DNA of 64,000 nucleotides from Helicobacter sp. MIT 05-5293 (lineage in GTDB: Bacteria > Campylobacterota > Campylobacteria > Campylobacterales > Helicobacteraceae): NCBI RefSeq assembly GCF_000765665.2, contig NZ_JROZ02000001.1:806001-870000 (forward strand), read 5' to 3'. Of the stretch, positions 29,904 through 38,653 are shown one piece after another. A program made the translations under genes and the position numbers. The notes below the pieces were generated by a model. The model had not been told where the DNA came from, did not search any database, and was given only the letters and a program-made list of their open reading frames with translations. How positions within the stretch are numbered: the stretch's first letter is position 1; every line of letters starts with the position of its first letter.

Positions 29904-31388
29904 TTAAATTTCTTTAAAAGGTAAATTAAGAATCGATGCAGTTTGAGCACGACATTCATTAAAATGAGCAATATTTTCTTCCAAAGAACGACCATAAGAA
30001 GGAAGCATTTCTCGAATCTTGTCTTGCCATTCTTGGGAATCCATTTCGTCTTTAAAACATCGTTTAAGCACTTGCACCATGATATTCACCGTTGTAGAAG
30101 CACCCGGTGAAGCCCCCAACAAAGCTGCCAAAGAACCATCACTTGATGTAATGACTTCTGTGCCAAATTGCAAACTTCCTCTGCCTTGTGCATCTTTTTT
30201 GATAATCTGCACTCTTTGTCCTGCAAATTTTGCTTTCCAATCATCAAGTTTAGCTGATGGAATGAACACATTGAGCTTTCTCATACGTCTTCCGTTTGTG
30301 AGTAGAATCTGCTTAATGAGATATATCGTCAAAGGCACATTATCAATCCCTGCCTGAATCATAGGCATAGAATTGTTTGCGCGTATAGAAAGAGGGAAAT
30401 CTAGTAGGCTACCTCGTTTGAGAAACTTTGTATTGAATCCCGCATACGGACCAAACAAAAGCTCTTTTTTACCATCAATAATACGCGTATCCAAATGAGG
30501 CACAGACATTGGAGGATCTCCGATAGAAGCTTTACCATAGATTTTTGCTTGATGTTTATCAATAATATCTCGATTTTTACACACAAGCCACAAACCACCA
30601 ACTGGGAATCCGCCATAACCCTTGCTTTCAGGAATACCACTTTTTTGTAATAATGGGAAAGAACCACCACCAGCACCCAAAAATACAAATTTCGCCTTTA
30701 CCTGCTTGGCAGTGCCGTTTGTTTTATCTTTAACATCAAGCAACCAAGTATTGCCTTCTTTCGTCAGATTGGTTACCTTATGATTAACATAAATATTAAA
30801 CCCTTTTTGGCGACTTAAAGAATCTCGCAATTGATGCACAATAGCGCCAAAATCCACATCAGTGCCTTCTGCCATATAAGTAGCAGCAATCTGTTGATTC
30901 GGATCACGACCTTCAAGCAAAAGAGGAGCCCATTGTTTAATTTGATCGTGATCTTGTGAATATTGCATATTTCTAAATAAAGGCGATTTACTCAATGTTT
31001 CATAACGCAATTTTAAATAAGGAACAATATTATCAACAACAAAGCTCAAATGCGGAACAGGATTTAGAAAAGAAGAGGGAGTTTGGAGAATATTTTTCTT
31101 CACACAATGTGCCCAAAACTCTTTGCTAAGCTCATATTGCTGATTAATTGCAAATGCTTTTGTTGTGTCAATACTGCCATCAGACTTTTTAGGCGTATAA
31201 TTTAACTCGCATAGTGCTTGATGCCCTGTCCCAGCATTATTCCACACCATAGAACTCTCTAAACCTACATCTTCAAGCATTTCATATAAACTGATTTCAG
31301 CGGAAGGTTTTAGCTCTTTGAGCATTGCTGCCAAAGTGAAGCTCATAATACCTCCACCTACAAGAACGATCTCTGAATCCTCACACAT
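29904..31388 (-). CDS. mqo: Malate:quinone oxidoreductase
   Basis: Mqo is a peripheral membrane flavoenzyme that oxidises malate to oxaloacetate and passes electrons to menaquinone, replacing NAD malate dehydrogenase. The 494-residue protein begins with the FAD-binding 'IVLVGGGIMSFTLAAMLKEL' and continues with 'NAGTGHQALCELNYTP', 'LGAGGGSFPLLQKSGIPES', 'VGGLWLVC' and 'LLGASPGASTTVNIMVQVL', all typical of Mqo. It stands alone, preceded by a 181-base gap. If the TRAP system at 4145-7067 imports malate or fumarate, this enzyme could use the product. Confidence 0.95.
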   Translation of the reverse strand: MCEDSEIVLVGGGIMSFTLAAMLKELKPSAEISLYEMLEDVGLESSMVWNNAGTGHQALCELNYTPKKSDGSIDTTKAFAINQQYELSKEFWAHCVKKNILQTPSSFLNPVPHLSFVVDNIVPYLKLRYETLSKSPLFRNMQYSQDHDQIKQWAPLLLEGRDPNQQIAATYMAEGTDVDFGAIVHQLRDSLSRQKGFNIYVNHKVTNLTKEGNTWLLDVKDKTNGTAKQVKAKFVFLGAGGGSFPLLQKSGIPESKGYGGFPVGGLWLVCKNRDIIDKHQAKIYGKASIGDPPMSVPHLDTRIIDGKKELLFGPYAGFNTKFLKRGSLLDFPLSIRANNSMPMIQAGIDNVPLTIYLIKQILLTNGRRMRKLNVFIPSAKLDDWKAKFAGQRVQIIKKDAQGRGSLQFGTEVITSSDGSLAALLGASPGASTTVNIMVQVLKRCFKDEMDSQEWQDKIREMLPSYGRSLEENIAHFNECRAQTASILNLPFKEI

Positions 31389-31569
31389 TTTGTCTCCTTA
31401 AATGACCCTACTTTAAACCTCAAAGCTTCTTTGGATTGTTTTATTCATAGAAATTCCTTTTTATGGTAGGACATTTTTGTAAATAACCCCTTAAAAAGTA
31501 AAGAAAAATAATACCTTTGTTACCAAAATAAATTTTTATCCCATTTAGTAGCATTTCTTGTCCAGAATC

Positions 31570-32307
31570 TTATTTTTTAATCCCCACATAAAGTGTAGAA
31601 ATATCAGCACTATAACCTTTGATAAAATAACTCTCAATCCCTCGCTTTAAAAGCCTTTGTTTTAGTTCTTCGACACTCACAAACCCTTTAATAGAATCTG
31701 GCAGATAAGCATACGCAGCATAATTTTTTGAAATCATTCCGCCCACAAAAGGCAAAATTTTGCGTGTGTAAAATTTCATCAAAGAACGAATCCAACCCTT
31801 TTTACTATCATTCATAAATTCTAAAATGACAAGGATTCCTTGAGGTTTTAGCACTCTTGCAAATTCATCAAGTGCTGCATCTAACTCTACGACATTACGC
31901 AAACCATACGCAATTGAGAGAATATCTACAGAATCTGAAGGTAGATTCAAAGCCTTTGCCTCTCCCACTTCAAGTGTAATCTTTTTATTCTCAATAAGAT
32001 GAGAAAGTTTATCTTGAGCGACTTCAAGCATACCTTTAGAAGGATCAATTCCTATAATTTCTTTGATATTCTTTTGCGCATTACAAGCTTCATTTTGCCA
32101 ATGTATAATCATATCTCCTGTGCCACACGCAATATCTGCTATGCGCTCAATTTCAACCACACCTAATGCCTCAAATGCTTTTTTACACGCTTCCTTACGC
32201 CAACGCACATCTATCCCCAAACTCATCACGCGATTAGCTTTATCATAGCTTTTAGCAATATCATCAAACATATGAACGATTTTTTCTTGTTTTTTAACTT
32301 CTTGCAT
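31570..32307 (-). CDS. ubiE: Demethylmenaquinone methyltransferase UbiE/MenG
   Basis: A 245-residue SAM-dependent C-methyltransferase. 'FDDIAKSYDKANRVMSLGIDVRWR' near the start and 'IERIADIACGTGDMIIHW' (motif I, near 53-70) are UbiE/MenG signatures, and 'DILSIAYGLRNVVELDAAL' is motif II. It would methylate the ring of demethylmenaquinone in the last step to menaquinone. The aminofutalosine deaminase at 43765 shows that this organism makes menaquinone by the futalosine route, so substrate is demethylmenaquinone and not the ubiquinone precursor. It follows argH by 27 bases. Confidence 0.92.
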   Translation of the reverse strand: MQEVKKQEKIVHMFDDIAKSYDKANRVMSLGIDVRWRKEACKKAFEALGVVEIERIADIACGTGDMIIHWQNEACNAQKNIKEIIGIDPSKGMLEVAQDKLSHLIENKKITLEVGEAKALNLPSDSVDILSIAYGLRNVVELDAALDEFARVLKPQGILVILEFMNDSKKGWIRSLMKFYTRKILPFVGGMISKNYAAYAYLPDSIKGFVSVEELKQRLLKRGIESYFIKGYSADISTLYVGIKK

Positions 32308-32334
32308 TTTATTTCCCTCTACAATTCATCAAAT

Positions 32335-33732
32335 TTACTTCAATAAAGACTGATGCTCATTGACAAACGCGCTTAATTCATCGATTTGCTCCATTGTGCG
32401 CCTACTAGAAGTCCCTCCCAATGTATCACGAGCATTCATTGATTTTTCCAGACACAGCACTTCTTTGACACCGCTAAGAATGCGTTTATCGATGCTTAGA
32501 ATCTCCTCTTCACTCAAATCACTAATATCTACGCCCTTACGCTCTGCATACGCCACCACCATTCCTGTGATATGATGCGCATCACGAAATGCGACATTAC
32601 ACTTTTGCACCAAAAAATCCGCTAAATCAGTCGCACTCAAATGACCAATTTTAGCCATTCTAAGCATATTATCTTGATGAACGCTCATCGTTTTAAGGCA
32701 TTCTTTGAGAATCTTGAGCGAAATATGCACACTTTTAAGGCTATCAAAAACCCCTTCTTTATCTTCTTGTGTGTCTTTATTATAAGCTAAAGGCAGACCT
32801 TTCATCACACTCAAAAGCCCTATCAGATTCCCATACACGCGACCGCTTTTGCCGCGCAACAATTCAGGCACATCAGGATTCTTTTTTTGAGGCATGATTG
32901 AACTTCCCGTTGAATACGCATCGCTTAAACTAATAAAGCGAAACTCCGAGCTACTCCACAAGACCAATTCTTCAGCAATGCGAGAGATGTGCATCATAAT
33001 CATAGAGAGTGTATAAAGCATATCAAGAGCAAAATCCCTCTCACTCACAGAATCCATTGCATTGAGCGTAGGCGCGCTAAAACCTAACTCTAAAGCAAGC
33101 ATTTCTCTATCATTGCCATAAGGCGTCCCTGCAAGAGCCCCACTCCCAAGCGGACAAAAATTATTACGCGCAAAATCAGATTCTAATCTTTGCACATCGC
33201 GTTTGAAATTGCATACCCACGCCACAAGATGGAATCCAAAATTGATCGGTTGGGCGTGCTGAAGATGCGTCATACCCGGTAAAATCGTCTTTGTATGAGC
33301 TTTAGCAATATGCAAGATTGTCTCCATAGTTTCAAGGAGAAGTTTTGTAATAAGTTTATTATGCTTTAAGACATACATTCGAAAATCCACAGCTACTTGA
33401 TCATTACGACTACGCGCAGTATGAAGTTTTTTGCCAACCTCTCCGACAAGTTCAGTCAGCTTTGATTCTATCGCCATATGAATATCCTCATCAGCCATAC
33501 GAAACACAAATTCATCAGCTTGTATCATTGAAGCGATACGTTCTAAACCATCAACAATAGCTTTATATTCTTCTCCTGTAAGCACACCGATATGAGCAAG
33601 CATTTTCGCATGTGCTTTAGAGCCTTGTATATCTTCATTCCAAAGCTCTTTATCAAACATAATTGACGCATTAAATTCTTCCAAAAGCGAACTTGAATCT
33701 AAAGCAAATCGCCCTCCCCATAACTTTGCCAT
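32335..33732 (-). CDS. argH: Argininosuccinate lyase
   Basis: ArgH cleaves argininosuccinate to arginine and fumarate, the last step of arginine synthesis. The 465-residue protein belongs to the fumarase/aspartase superfamily, with '[16 protein letters not shown]' near 105-120, '[17 protein letters not shown]' near 155-171 and the flexible signature loop '[19 protein letters not shown]' near 280-298. Its place between hemJ and ubiE, which I remember as neighbours in H. pylori, suggests insertion here or loss there. The rest of the arginine pathway is not in this window. Confidence 0.96.
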   Translation of the reverse strand: MAKLWGGRFALDSSSLLEEFNASIMFDKELWNEDIQGSKAHAKMLAHIGVLTGEEYKAIVDGLERIASMIQADEFVFRMADEDIHMAIESKLTELVGEVGKKLHTARSRNDQVAVDFRMYVLKHNKLITKLLLETMETILHIAKAHTKTILPGMTHLQHAQPINFGFHLVAWVCNFKRDVQRLESDFARNNFCPLGSGALAGTPYGNDREMLALELGFSAPTLNAMDSVSERDFALDMLYTLSMIMMHISRIAEELVLWSSSEFRFISLSDAYSTGSSIMPQKKNPDVPELLRGKSGRVYGNLIGLLSVMKGLPLAYNKDTQEDKEGVFDSLKSVHISLKILKECLKTMSVHQDNMLRMAKIGHLSATDLADFLVQKCNVAFRDAHHITGMVVAYAERKGVDISDLSEEEILSIDKRILSGVKEVLCLEKSMNARDTLGGTSSRRTMEQIDELSAFVNEHQSLLK

Positions 33733-33768
33733 TTTTTCTCCTTCACTTTGGCTAATCGTATTTTTTTA

Positions 33769-34230
33769 TTACAGCGGCTTATAAATAGCTAAAAAAACAA
33801 TAATAATCAATAAAAGTGTAGGTATCTCATTAAAAACACGGAAAAATTTATGACTCTTTGTGCAACTCTCATTACCCAAAGTCTTTATAAAATACCCACA
33901 AGCCAAATGATATGCTACCAAAATAAGGATAAAGACAATCTTGATATGCAGCCATAAACCAGAATCTGCCACTTTTAGCCAAGAAGGATTAAGAGCTATC
34001 ATCGCGATACCTGTAAGCAATGTGCCAACAATTGCAGGCAAACCGATATATTTATAAAGCCTCATTTCCTGAATCTTCACCACTTCAACAAATTCTTTTT
34101 TGTGTGCATTTTGCGCATGATAAACAAAAAGTCTAGGCAAATAAAAAAGCATTGCCATCCAGCAAACAAGCGCAATGACATGTAATGTCTTGACAATAAG
34201 ATAAAGATTTAGGGATTCTAACCACTGCAT
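33769..34230 (-). CDS. hemJ: Protoporphyrinogen IX oxidase HemJ
   Basis: A 153-residue integral membrane protein with four hydrophobic helices. It matches the HemJ / UPF0093 family: 'VKTLHVIALVCWMAMLFYLPRLFVYHAQ' at the start has the conserved histidine, and 'HIKIVFILILVAYHLACGYFIK' the later one. It oxidises protoporphyrinogen IX to protoporphyrin IX in heme synthesis when HemG and HemY are absent. The length is usual. It is followed on the same strand by argH after 36 bases. Confidence 0.88.
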   Translation of the reverse strand: MQWLESLNLYLIVKTLHVIALVCWMAMLFYLPRLFVYHAQNAHKKEFVEVVKIQEMRLYKYIGLPAIVGTLLTGIAMIALNPSWLKVADSGLWLHIKIVFILILVAYHLACGYFIKTLGNESCTKSHKFFRVFNEIPTLLLIIIVFLAIYKPL

Positions 34231-34410
34231 TTTTGCTCCTTAAGTGTTTTTGAATTTGAGTAATTCTTACTATAACATTGTTTTAAAAATATTTGACATA
34301 TCTTTTAGGCTTGAATGCCAATTTCATTTTTTGAAGATAAAAATGCTTCTTTTTGAGGTTTAATAGTTATAATTGATTGAAAGGAGATTAAAATATTTTA
34401 TAGGTTAAGC

Positions 34411-34437
34411 AGATAAGCACAGATTCTGCGCTTATCT
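34411..34437. terminator. Hairpin after the TRL-like lipoprotein gene
   Basis: AGATAAGC (34411-34418) pairs with GCTTATCT (34430-34437); inside, after one A.C mismatch, CAG pairs with CTG around a three-base loop. It begins 22 bases downstream of the TRL-like stop codon in its direction of transcription. The apical part is again AGATTCT. The 228-base gap up to hemJ shows no further gene. Confidence 0.5.
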
Positions 34438-34458
34438 ATCTAGCAATCCCACAAAGGC

Positions 34459-34776
34459 TTAGTTGCCTTTTACGATTGTTGTTTTAGTAGTATAGATTCC
34501 AAGAATGCTGAAATTTTTAGAATCTACACTCTTGATTTGGCTAATACTACCATTTGATGCAGCTGTATTCACAGAACAATCACCTAAGGCTACAAGACCA
34601 AGGATATTAGTGCAAGTCGCACTTCCCTCTCTTGATGCAGAGCTAGAAGAAGTTGCCGTAATAGGCGTAGTATTATCTGAAAAAATCAGACCATTTTCTG
34701 CCCCGATAACACCGCCACAACCGCTAAAAAATGCTAAAGACGCACCAAGACCTAAGGCTAAAACAAATTTTTTCAT
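34459..34776 (-). CDS. TRL-like family small lipoprotein
   Basis: A 105-residue lipoprotein precursor with 'SLAFFSGCGG' as lipobox region (Cys20). The mature part has the TRL pattern: a variable start ('GLIFSDNTTPI'), 'GSATCTNILGLVALGDCSVNTAASNGSI', then 'IKSVDSKNFSILGIYTTKTTIV'. In other bacteria such genes can lie beside tRNA clusters; here there is none nearby. The function is unknown; presumably it is an outer-membrane or surface lipoprotein. AAGGGG lies five bases before the ATG. The upstream region has a T15 tract (see 34879-34893) that may modulate expression. Confidence 0.75.
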   Translation of the reverse strand: MKKFVLALGLGASLAFFSGCGGVIGAENGLIFSDNTTPITATSSSSASREGSATCTNILGLVALGDCSVNTAASNGSISQIKSVDSKNFSILGIYTTKTTIVKGN

Positions 34777-34878
34777 AAAACCCCTTTTTTTACAGAAAAA
34801 TATTCACTTGACAAATACTTTATCTCACAATAATAGTGCGAAACTCCATAATATGCGCAAGTGTGAAAAAATGCTATC

Positions 34879-34893
34879 AAAAAAAAAAAAAAA
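34879..34893 (-). repeat. A15 (T15 on the coding strand) tract upstream of the TRL-like gene
   Basis: Fifteen consecutive A on the + strand, read as T15 about 102 bases upstream of the TRL-like start codon. A possible -10 (TATTAT, within 34846-34855) lies about 25 bases downstream of the tract, which places it near or above the -35 position. Length changes of such T tracts alter promoter strength in H. pylori (the sabA case). Confidence 0.6.
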
Positions 34894-35055
34894 CGGCTTA
34901 AAAAACAAAAAACTATAGGAAAAACTTCATTTGTGGGTAATTTTTACTGATTAACTTAATATGAAGCAAAAAATCAAAAGCTACTTTTATACTTTACTCT
35001 TGAAGTCTTGTAGCCAATTACACAGAATCAATAAAGGGATTATACAAAGATACAA

Positions 35056-35640
35056 TCACGACAATAGTTTTGCCTTTAAAGTATTTAACACATCTTCTTG
35101 ACCTTGAATACTTACTTTTACTCCCGAAGATAAAAATGCCTCTTTTTTAAGGCTTAATCCACACTTGCAACACTCGTATTCGATTTTTGAAAGCTTTGAA
35201 TAAGGCACTTCTAAAATCAAATGGGAGAGAAAAATAAAAGGTTTCAGAATCTGCTGTTTTTTGGCATCATTGATTGCTTCTTGCACCGCTATGGTATAGG
35301 CTTTCACCAATCCTCCTACGCCCAAAAGCGTGCCGCCAAAATAGCGCACTACAATCACACCTGTATTGACTAATCCCTCACCGCGCAAGACATTTAAACA
35401 AGGCAAACCACTGCTGCCTTTGGGTTCTCTGTCATCATCACTGCTTTCAACAATCTGCCTATATTCATTAAAATGCCGACTTGCAGAGACAAAATGCACT
35501 GCCTTGGGATGATTTTCTCGTAATATCTTGAGGGTTTGGGCAAAAGATTCGTATGAAACCAAAAAACTCAAAAAATGTGAGCCTTTTATCTCATAGCTTC
35601 CTTTTGCCTCTCCATTGACTTGTGCTAATTGATCATTCAT
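35056..35640 (-). CDS. YigZ / IMPACT family protein
   Basis: A 194-residue soluble protein of the UPF0029/IMPACT family. The signature 'DDREPKGSSGLPCLNVLRG', then 'NTGVIVVRYFGGTLLGVGGLVKAYTIAVQEAI', is intact at about residues 68-120. The C-terminal domain has an RNA-binding-like ferredoxin fold in relatives. The biochemical role is not established; eukaryotic IMPACT regulates the Gcn2 kinase. Its start overlaps the end of the META-domain lipoprotein gene by eight bases, so the two are coupled. The 279 bases downstream to the TRL-like gene hold only the T15 tract and promoter elements. Confidence 0.85.
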   Translation of the reverse strand: MNDQLAQVNGEAKGSYEIKGSHFLSFLVSYESFAQTLKILRENHPKAVHFVSASRHFNEYRQIVESSDDDREPKGSSGLPCLNVLRGEGLVNTGVIVVRYFGGTLLGVGGLVKAYTIAVQEAINDAKKQQILKPFIFLSHLILEVPYSKLSKIEYECCKCGLSLKKEAFLSSGVKVSIQGQEDVLNTLKAKLLS

Positions 35641-36091
35641 CTGCTTTAAGGCGCAAATAATAGCTTATTTCACTCCCTTTCAAGAGCATTTCTTTATAAT
35701 TCCGACTGACGACAAATGTCCCATTTAAGCCTCTGACAAACAAAAATTCATAGCGATTGTCTTCAGTAGGATAGCAAACTCGCCGACTTGAGCCTGCATT
35801 ACTCATCGTAAGCTTCTTACCTTTTAAGGCAAAAGTTGCAAAATAATTATTGCAAGAACCCACGCCAAAGATTCTGTCTTCGTCTGCATCAAATTCCATT
35901 GTAGATTTCGCATTTTGAGTAGGTATAATCTCTTCCCCGCTTTTTAAGACAATCTTATAAACATACCAATGTTTGCCATCATCTAAAAGTGTTTCTTTGT
36001 TTTCTTGTTTGATCAAATCAATAAAGCAACCATTGACAAAAATTGATAAAAAAATAATAAAAAAATATTTTGTTGTTTTCTTCATCATCAT
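35633..36091 (-). CDS. META-domain (HslJ-like) lipoprotein
   Basis: A 152-residue lipoprotein precursor with lipobox 'IFVNGC' (Cys22). The mature part contains a META domain: 'MEFDADEDRIFGVGSCNNYFATFAL' then 'KLTMSNAGSSRRVCYP', with the typical G.g.CN.. and t...C pattern, and an 'FVRGLNGT' helix near the end. HslJ-like proteins are linked to heat shock or novobiocin resistance in E. coli; no activity is known. AAGGA precedes a triple ATG, so the exact start may be any of the three. It is divergent from hisJ. Confidence 0.75.
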   Translation of the reverse strand: MMMKKTTKYFFIIFLSIFVNGCFIDLIKQENKETLLDDGKHWYVYKIVLKSGEEIIPTQNAKSTMEFDADEDRIFGVGSCNNYFATFALKGKKLTMSNAGSSRRVCYPTEDNRYEFLFVRGLNGTFVVSRNYKEMLLKGSEISYYLRLKADE

Positions 36092-36192
36092 TGTGTCCTT
36101 AAAAGTAAATGGGGAATTTGTAAAAATAAGTTTTCCTACCTAAAAAATAAAATTATAGAATCTAAACACAAATAAATTATAATATTTTGCGC

Positions 36193-36198
36193 TAAAAT
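36193..36198 (+). promoter_or_regulatory. Candidate -10 box (TAAAAT) for hisJ
   Basis: TAAAAT preceded by TTTTGCGC lies 33 bases before the hisJ start, a normal distance for a short leader. There is no recognisable -35 box. A match by consensus only. Confidence 0.4.
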
Positions 36199-36230
36199 GG
36201 AATTTTTATTTTGAGTTTTAGAGGTTTGAT

Positions 36231-37019
36231 ATGCACATTGATTTACATAATCATACAATCTTTTGTCATCATGCCACAGGTTGTATTGATGAATATATAC
36301 AAGCAGCAATTGCACAAGGTATCGATGTTTATGGATTCTCCTGTCATTCGCCTATGTCTTTTGACAAAAACTTTCGTATGAATCTCGAAGAATTTTCTCA
36401 ATATTGTCAAATGCTCCAAACAGCGAAAGCTCATTATGCTGATAAAATCGAAATCTTGCTCGGTATGGAAGTGGATTATATTCTTAACCATGAAAATCTC
36501 ATCGAACAAGCCGTGCTTGATTATCCTTTTGATTATTTAATCGGATCCGTGCATTTTTTGGACGATTGGGGCTTTGATAATCCTGCATTTATCAAACAAT
36601 ATTCGCAAAGAAACATTGAAGAATGTTGGGAACAATACCTCTTATCCATTACTAAAATGGCACAGAGTGGGCTTTTTCAAATTGTGGGGCATTTTGACTT
36701 ACTCAAAATTTTTGGACACAAACCCAAAGATATTCACCAACAATCCATCAAAGATGCTTTAGAATCTATTGCAGACAATCACCTTGCTATTGAGCTTAAT
36801 TCCGCAGGGTGGAGAAAGCCTATTAAAGAATCTTATCCTTCTAAAGAGATTCTCACTCAAGCCTTTAAGCTAAATATCCCTATCACATTTGGTTCAGACG
36901 CACATAGTGTCGAACAAGTCGGTTTCAAATATCAAGACTTGCGTCATCTTGCACTTGAAGTAGGCTACACACAAGCCGTTTTTTTTAGACAAAAACAAAG
37001 TGTTGTCATAGATATTTGA
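36231..37019 (+). CDS. hisJ: Histidinol-phosphatase, PHP type (HisJ)
   Basis: A 262-residue metal-dependent PHP-family phosphatase that would hydrolyse histidinol phosphate, the step before HisD. Metal ligands are visible: 'IDLHNHTIFCHHA' at the start, 'GFSCHSPM' near 36, 'EILLGMEVDYI' near 75, 'DYLIGSVHFL' near 101, 'VGHFDLLKIFG' near 155 and 'ITFGSDAHSVEQVG' near 220-233. It has its own promoter and no histidine genes around it; hisD is 6.5 kb away on the other strand. Other PHP phosphatases look similar, but the presence of hisD supports this call. Confidence 0.85.
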   Translation: MHIDLHNHTIFCHHATGCIDEYIQAAIAQGIDVYGFSCHSPMSFDKNFRMNLEEFSQYCQMLQTAKAHYADKIEILLGMEVDYILNHENLIEQAVLDYPFDYLIGSVHFLDDWGFDNPAFIKQYSQRNIEECWEQYLLSITKMAQSGLFQIVGHFDLLKIFGHKPKDIHQQSIKDALESIADNHLAIELNSAGWRKPIKESYPSKEILTQAFKLNIPITFGSDAHSVEQVGFKYQDLRHLALEVGYTQAVFFRQKQSVVIDI

Positions 37020-37067
37020 TGCGTAATTTTCAAAAATCCAAAAGGCTAATTTTAAGATTCAAAGCGT

Positions 37068-37073
37068 TATAAT
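37068..37073 (+). promoter_or_regulatory. -10 box (TATAAT) of adk
   Basis: A perfect TATAAT at 37068-37073 lies 46 bases before the adk start, and GGAAGGAG precedes the ATG. This indicates that adk is transcribed on its own and not only from the hisJ promoter. Confidence 0.5.
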
Positions 37074-37119
37074 CCGACATCACTTTATCAAATCTTGGAA
37101 TCTTGGAAGGAGAACATAA

Positions 37120-37692
37120 ATGAAAAAATTATTTTTAATCATCGGGGCACCCGGCTCTGGGAAAACAACAGATGCGCAATTGATCGCTCAAAACAATAAA
37201 GATTCAATCGTGCATTATTCTACAGGGGATTTATTACGCGAGGAAGTCGCTCGAGGTAGCGAACAAGGCAAACTCATCAATAGCTTTATCTCACAAGGGA
37301 ATCTTGTGCCTTTAGATATTGTTGTCAGCACCATTGTTAATGCAATCACAAACGCACCCAAAGATGTGATTCTCATCGACGGTTATCCTCGAAGTGTCGA
37401 GCAAATGGAAGCCCTTGACAAAAAGCTCAAAGCACAAGATCAAGTGAGCCTCACAAATGTGATTGAAGTCGAAGTCAGCGAATCTGTGGCGCGTGATAGA
37501 GTGCTAGGAAGATCTCGAGGCGATGATGATAACATTGAAGTATTCAATAATCGTATGAAAGTATATCTTGAGCCACTTCAAGCAATTGAGACATTTTATA
37601 CTCAAGAAAAAATCTTACAAAAAATCAATGGTGAGCGCACAATTGAAGCGATTGTCGGCGAAATGGAAACATTCATCAAAAGCAGAATCTAA
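37120..37692 (+). CDS. adk: Adenylate kinase
   Basis: Adk interconverts ATP + AMP and 2 ADP. The 190-residue protein has the P-loop 'GAPGSGKTT' (9-17), the AMP-binding '[10 protein letters not shown]' near 33-42, '[11 protein letters not shown]' near 87-97 and the LID-side '[16 protein letters not shown]'. The LID is short and lacks zinc ligands, as in other Helicobacter. In H. pylori adk directly follows aspS; here it has moved about 15 kb away and the DUF1796 gene occupies that place. Confidence 0.95.
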   Translation: MKKLFLIIGAPGSGKTTDAQLIAQNNKDSIVHYSTGDLLREEVARGSEQGKLINSFISQGNLVPLDIVVSTIVNAITNAPKDVILIDGYPRSVEQMEALDKKLKAQDQVSLTNVIEVEVSESVARDRVLGRSRGDDDNIEVFNNRMKVYLEPLQAIETFYTQEKILQKINGERTIEAIVGEMETFIKSRI

Positions 37693-37729
37693 AATTATTT
37701 AAAAAAATTATTTTCAAATACAAGATTCT
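37684..37729 (+). terminator. Inverted pair AGAATCT / AGATTCTTTTT at the adk end
   Basis: AGAATCT (37684-37690) covers the last codons of adk and AGATTCT (37723-37729) lies downstream, followed by more T to 37733. The 32-base loop is long and could itself fold (AATTATTT...AAATTATT). With the T run it resembles a weak intrinsic terminator. The remainder of the 171-base gap before the DUF3943 gene has another weak stem near 37771-37791. Confidence 0.35.
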
Positions 37730-37863
37730 TTTTACTCTCTAAGCGAAGTTTAGTCTTGCTTTGAGGGTGAAAATTTGCTTTGCAATTTTATTTATTAATT
37801 TAATGTTTTGTGATAATCTTTAAGATTCTAAAATCAATATTAAAACAAAATGGGAATTGATAA

Positions 37864-38646
37864 ATGAAATTTTTACGCATCATTGTTATTGCTCTATTTA
37901 TTTCTTCTTTACAAGCTAATACAGATTCTGATATAGACTATAAAAATCTCGCTCCCATTCAGACAAAACCAACTCTAGATTCACCCACCTCAATCAATAA
38001 TCCCTATATTTATGAACCCACACACAGAGGACGATATGTCCTCACAAGCACAGGTGTGATTGTCTTGGGGACGATTGCAGGAGCAGGGATACTCTATCTA
38101 ATGCCAGAGAGTGCCACTAATTGGAACAAAGATGATATTGTCAATCTTGGCAAACAATGGAGAAAAAATGTCAGTAGAGCACCGGTAGTAGATGCTGATG
38201 ATTGGTTTTTGAATTGGATCACACACCCTTATTGGGGAGCAGTGTATTATATGCAAACTCGCGTAGCAGGCTATAGCTGGAGTGAATCTGTGCTTTATAG
38301 TGCGTTTGCTTCGGCATTTTTTTGGGAGTTTGGTATTGAAGCATTTGCGGAGATTCCCTCATGGCAAGATCTTGTGATCACTCCCGCCATCGGCTCAATC
38401 TTTGGTGAATTATTTTTTCGTGCGACAAGACATATTCAAGCTAATCAAAATCGTTTGCTTGGCTCTAAGATTCTAGGAAAAACTTCTCTTATCTTAATGG
38501 ACCCTATCGGAATGGTTATGCAAGATTTTGGTTTAGCTAAACTCGTAGGCATATCAAATAAAAATCAAACACAAAGTTTTATGATACCTATAAGTGATAC
38601 AAGGGGAGGGGTTGGTGTGCGCCTCGTCCTTGCAATGCAATGGTGA
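37864..38646 (+). CDS. DUF3943 domain protein, probably outer membrane
   Basis: A 260-residue exported protein with a short signal peptide ('MKFLRIIVIALFISSLQA'). The DUF3943 region covers about 100-220: 'DDWFLNWITHPYWGAVYYMQTR', 'GYSWSESVLYSAFASAFFWEFGIEAFAE', 'PSWQDLVITPAIGSIFGELFF'. These proteins are thought to sit in the outer membrane, but the function is unknown. A hydrophobic segment at about 58-80 could be a membrane anchor. It ends eight bases from a convergent small outer-membrane-like gene. No operon partner is apparent. Confidence 0.75.
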   Translation: MKFLRIIVIALFISSLQANTDSDIDYKNLAPIQTKPTLDSPTSINNPYIYEPTHRGRYVLTSTGVIVLGTIAGAGILYLMPESATNWNKDDIVNLGKQWRKNVSRAPVVDADDWFLNWITHPYWGAVYYMQTRVAGYSWSESVLYSAFASAFFWEFGIEAFAEIPSWQDLVITPAIGSIFGELFFRATRHIQANQNRLLGSKILGKTSLILMDPIGMVMQDFGLAKLVGISNKNQTQSFMIPISDTRGGVGVRLVLAMQW

Positions 38647-38653
38647 GGTTTGC

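Noticed and set aside
34505-34918. Open frame of 137 residues on the + strand over the TRL-like gene
   Set aside because: It is antisense to a lipoprotein gene with a clear signal peptide, and its tail is the translated A15 tract.
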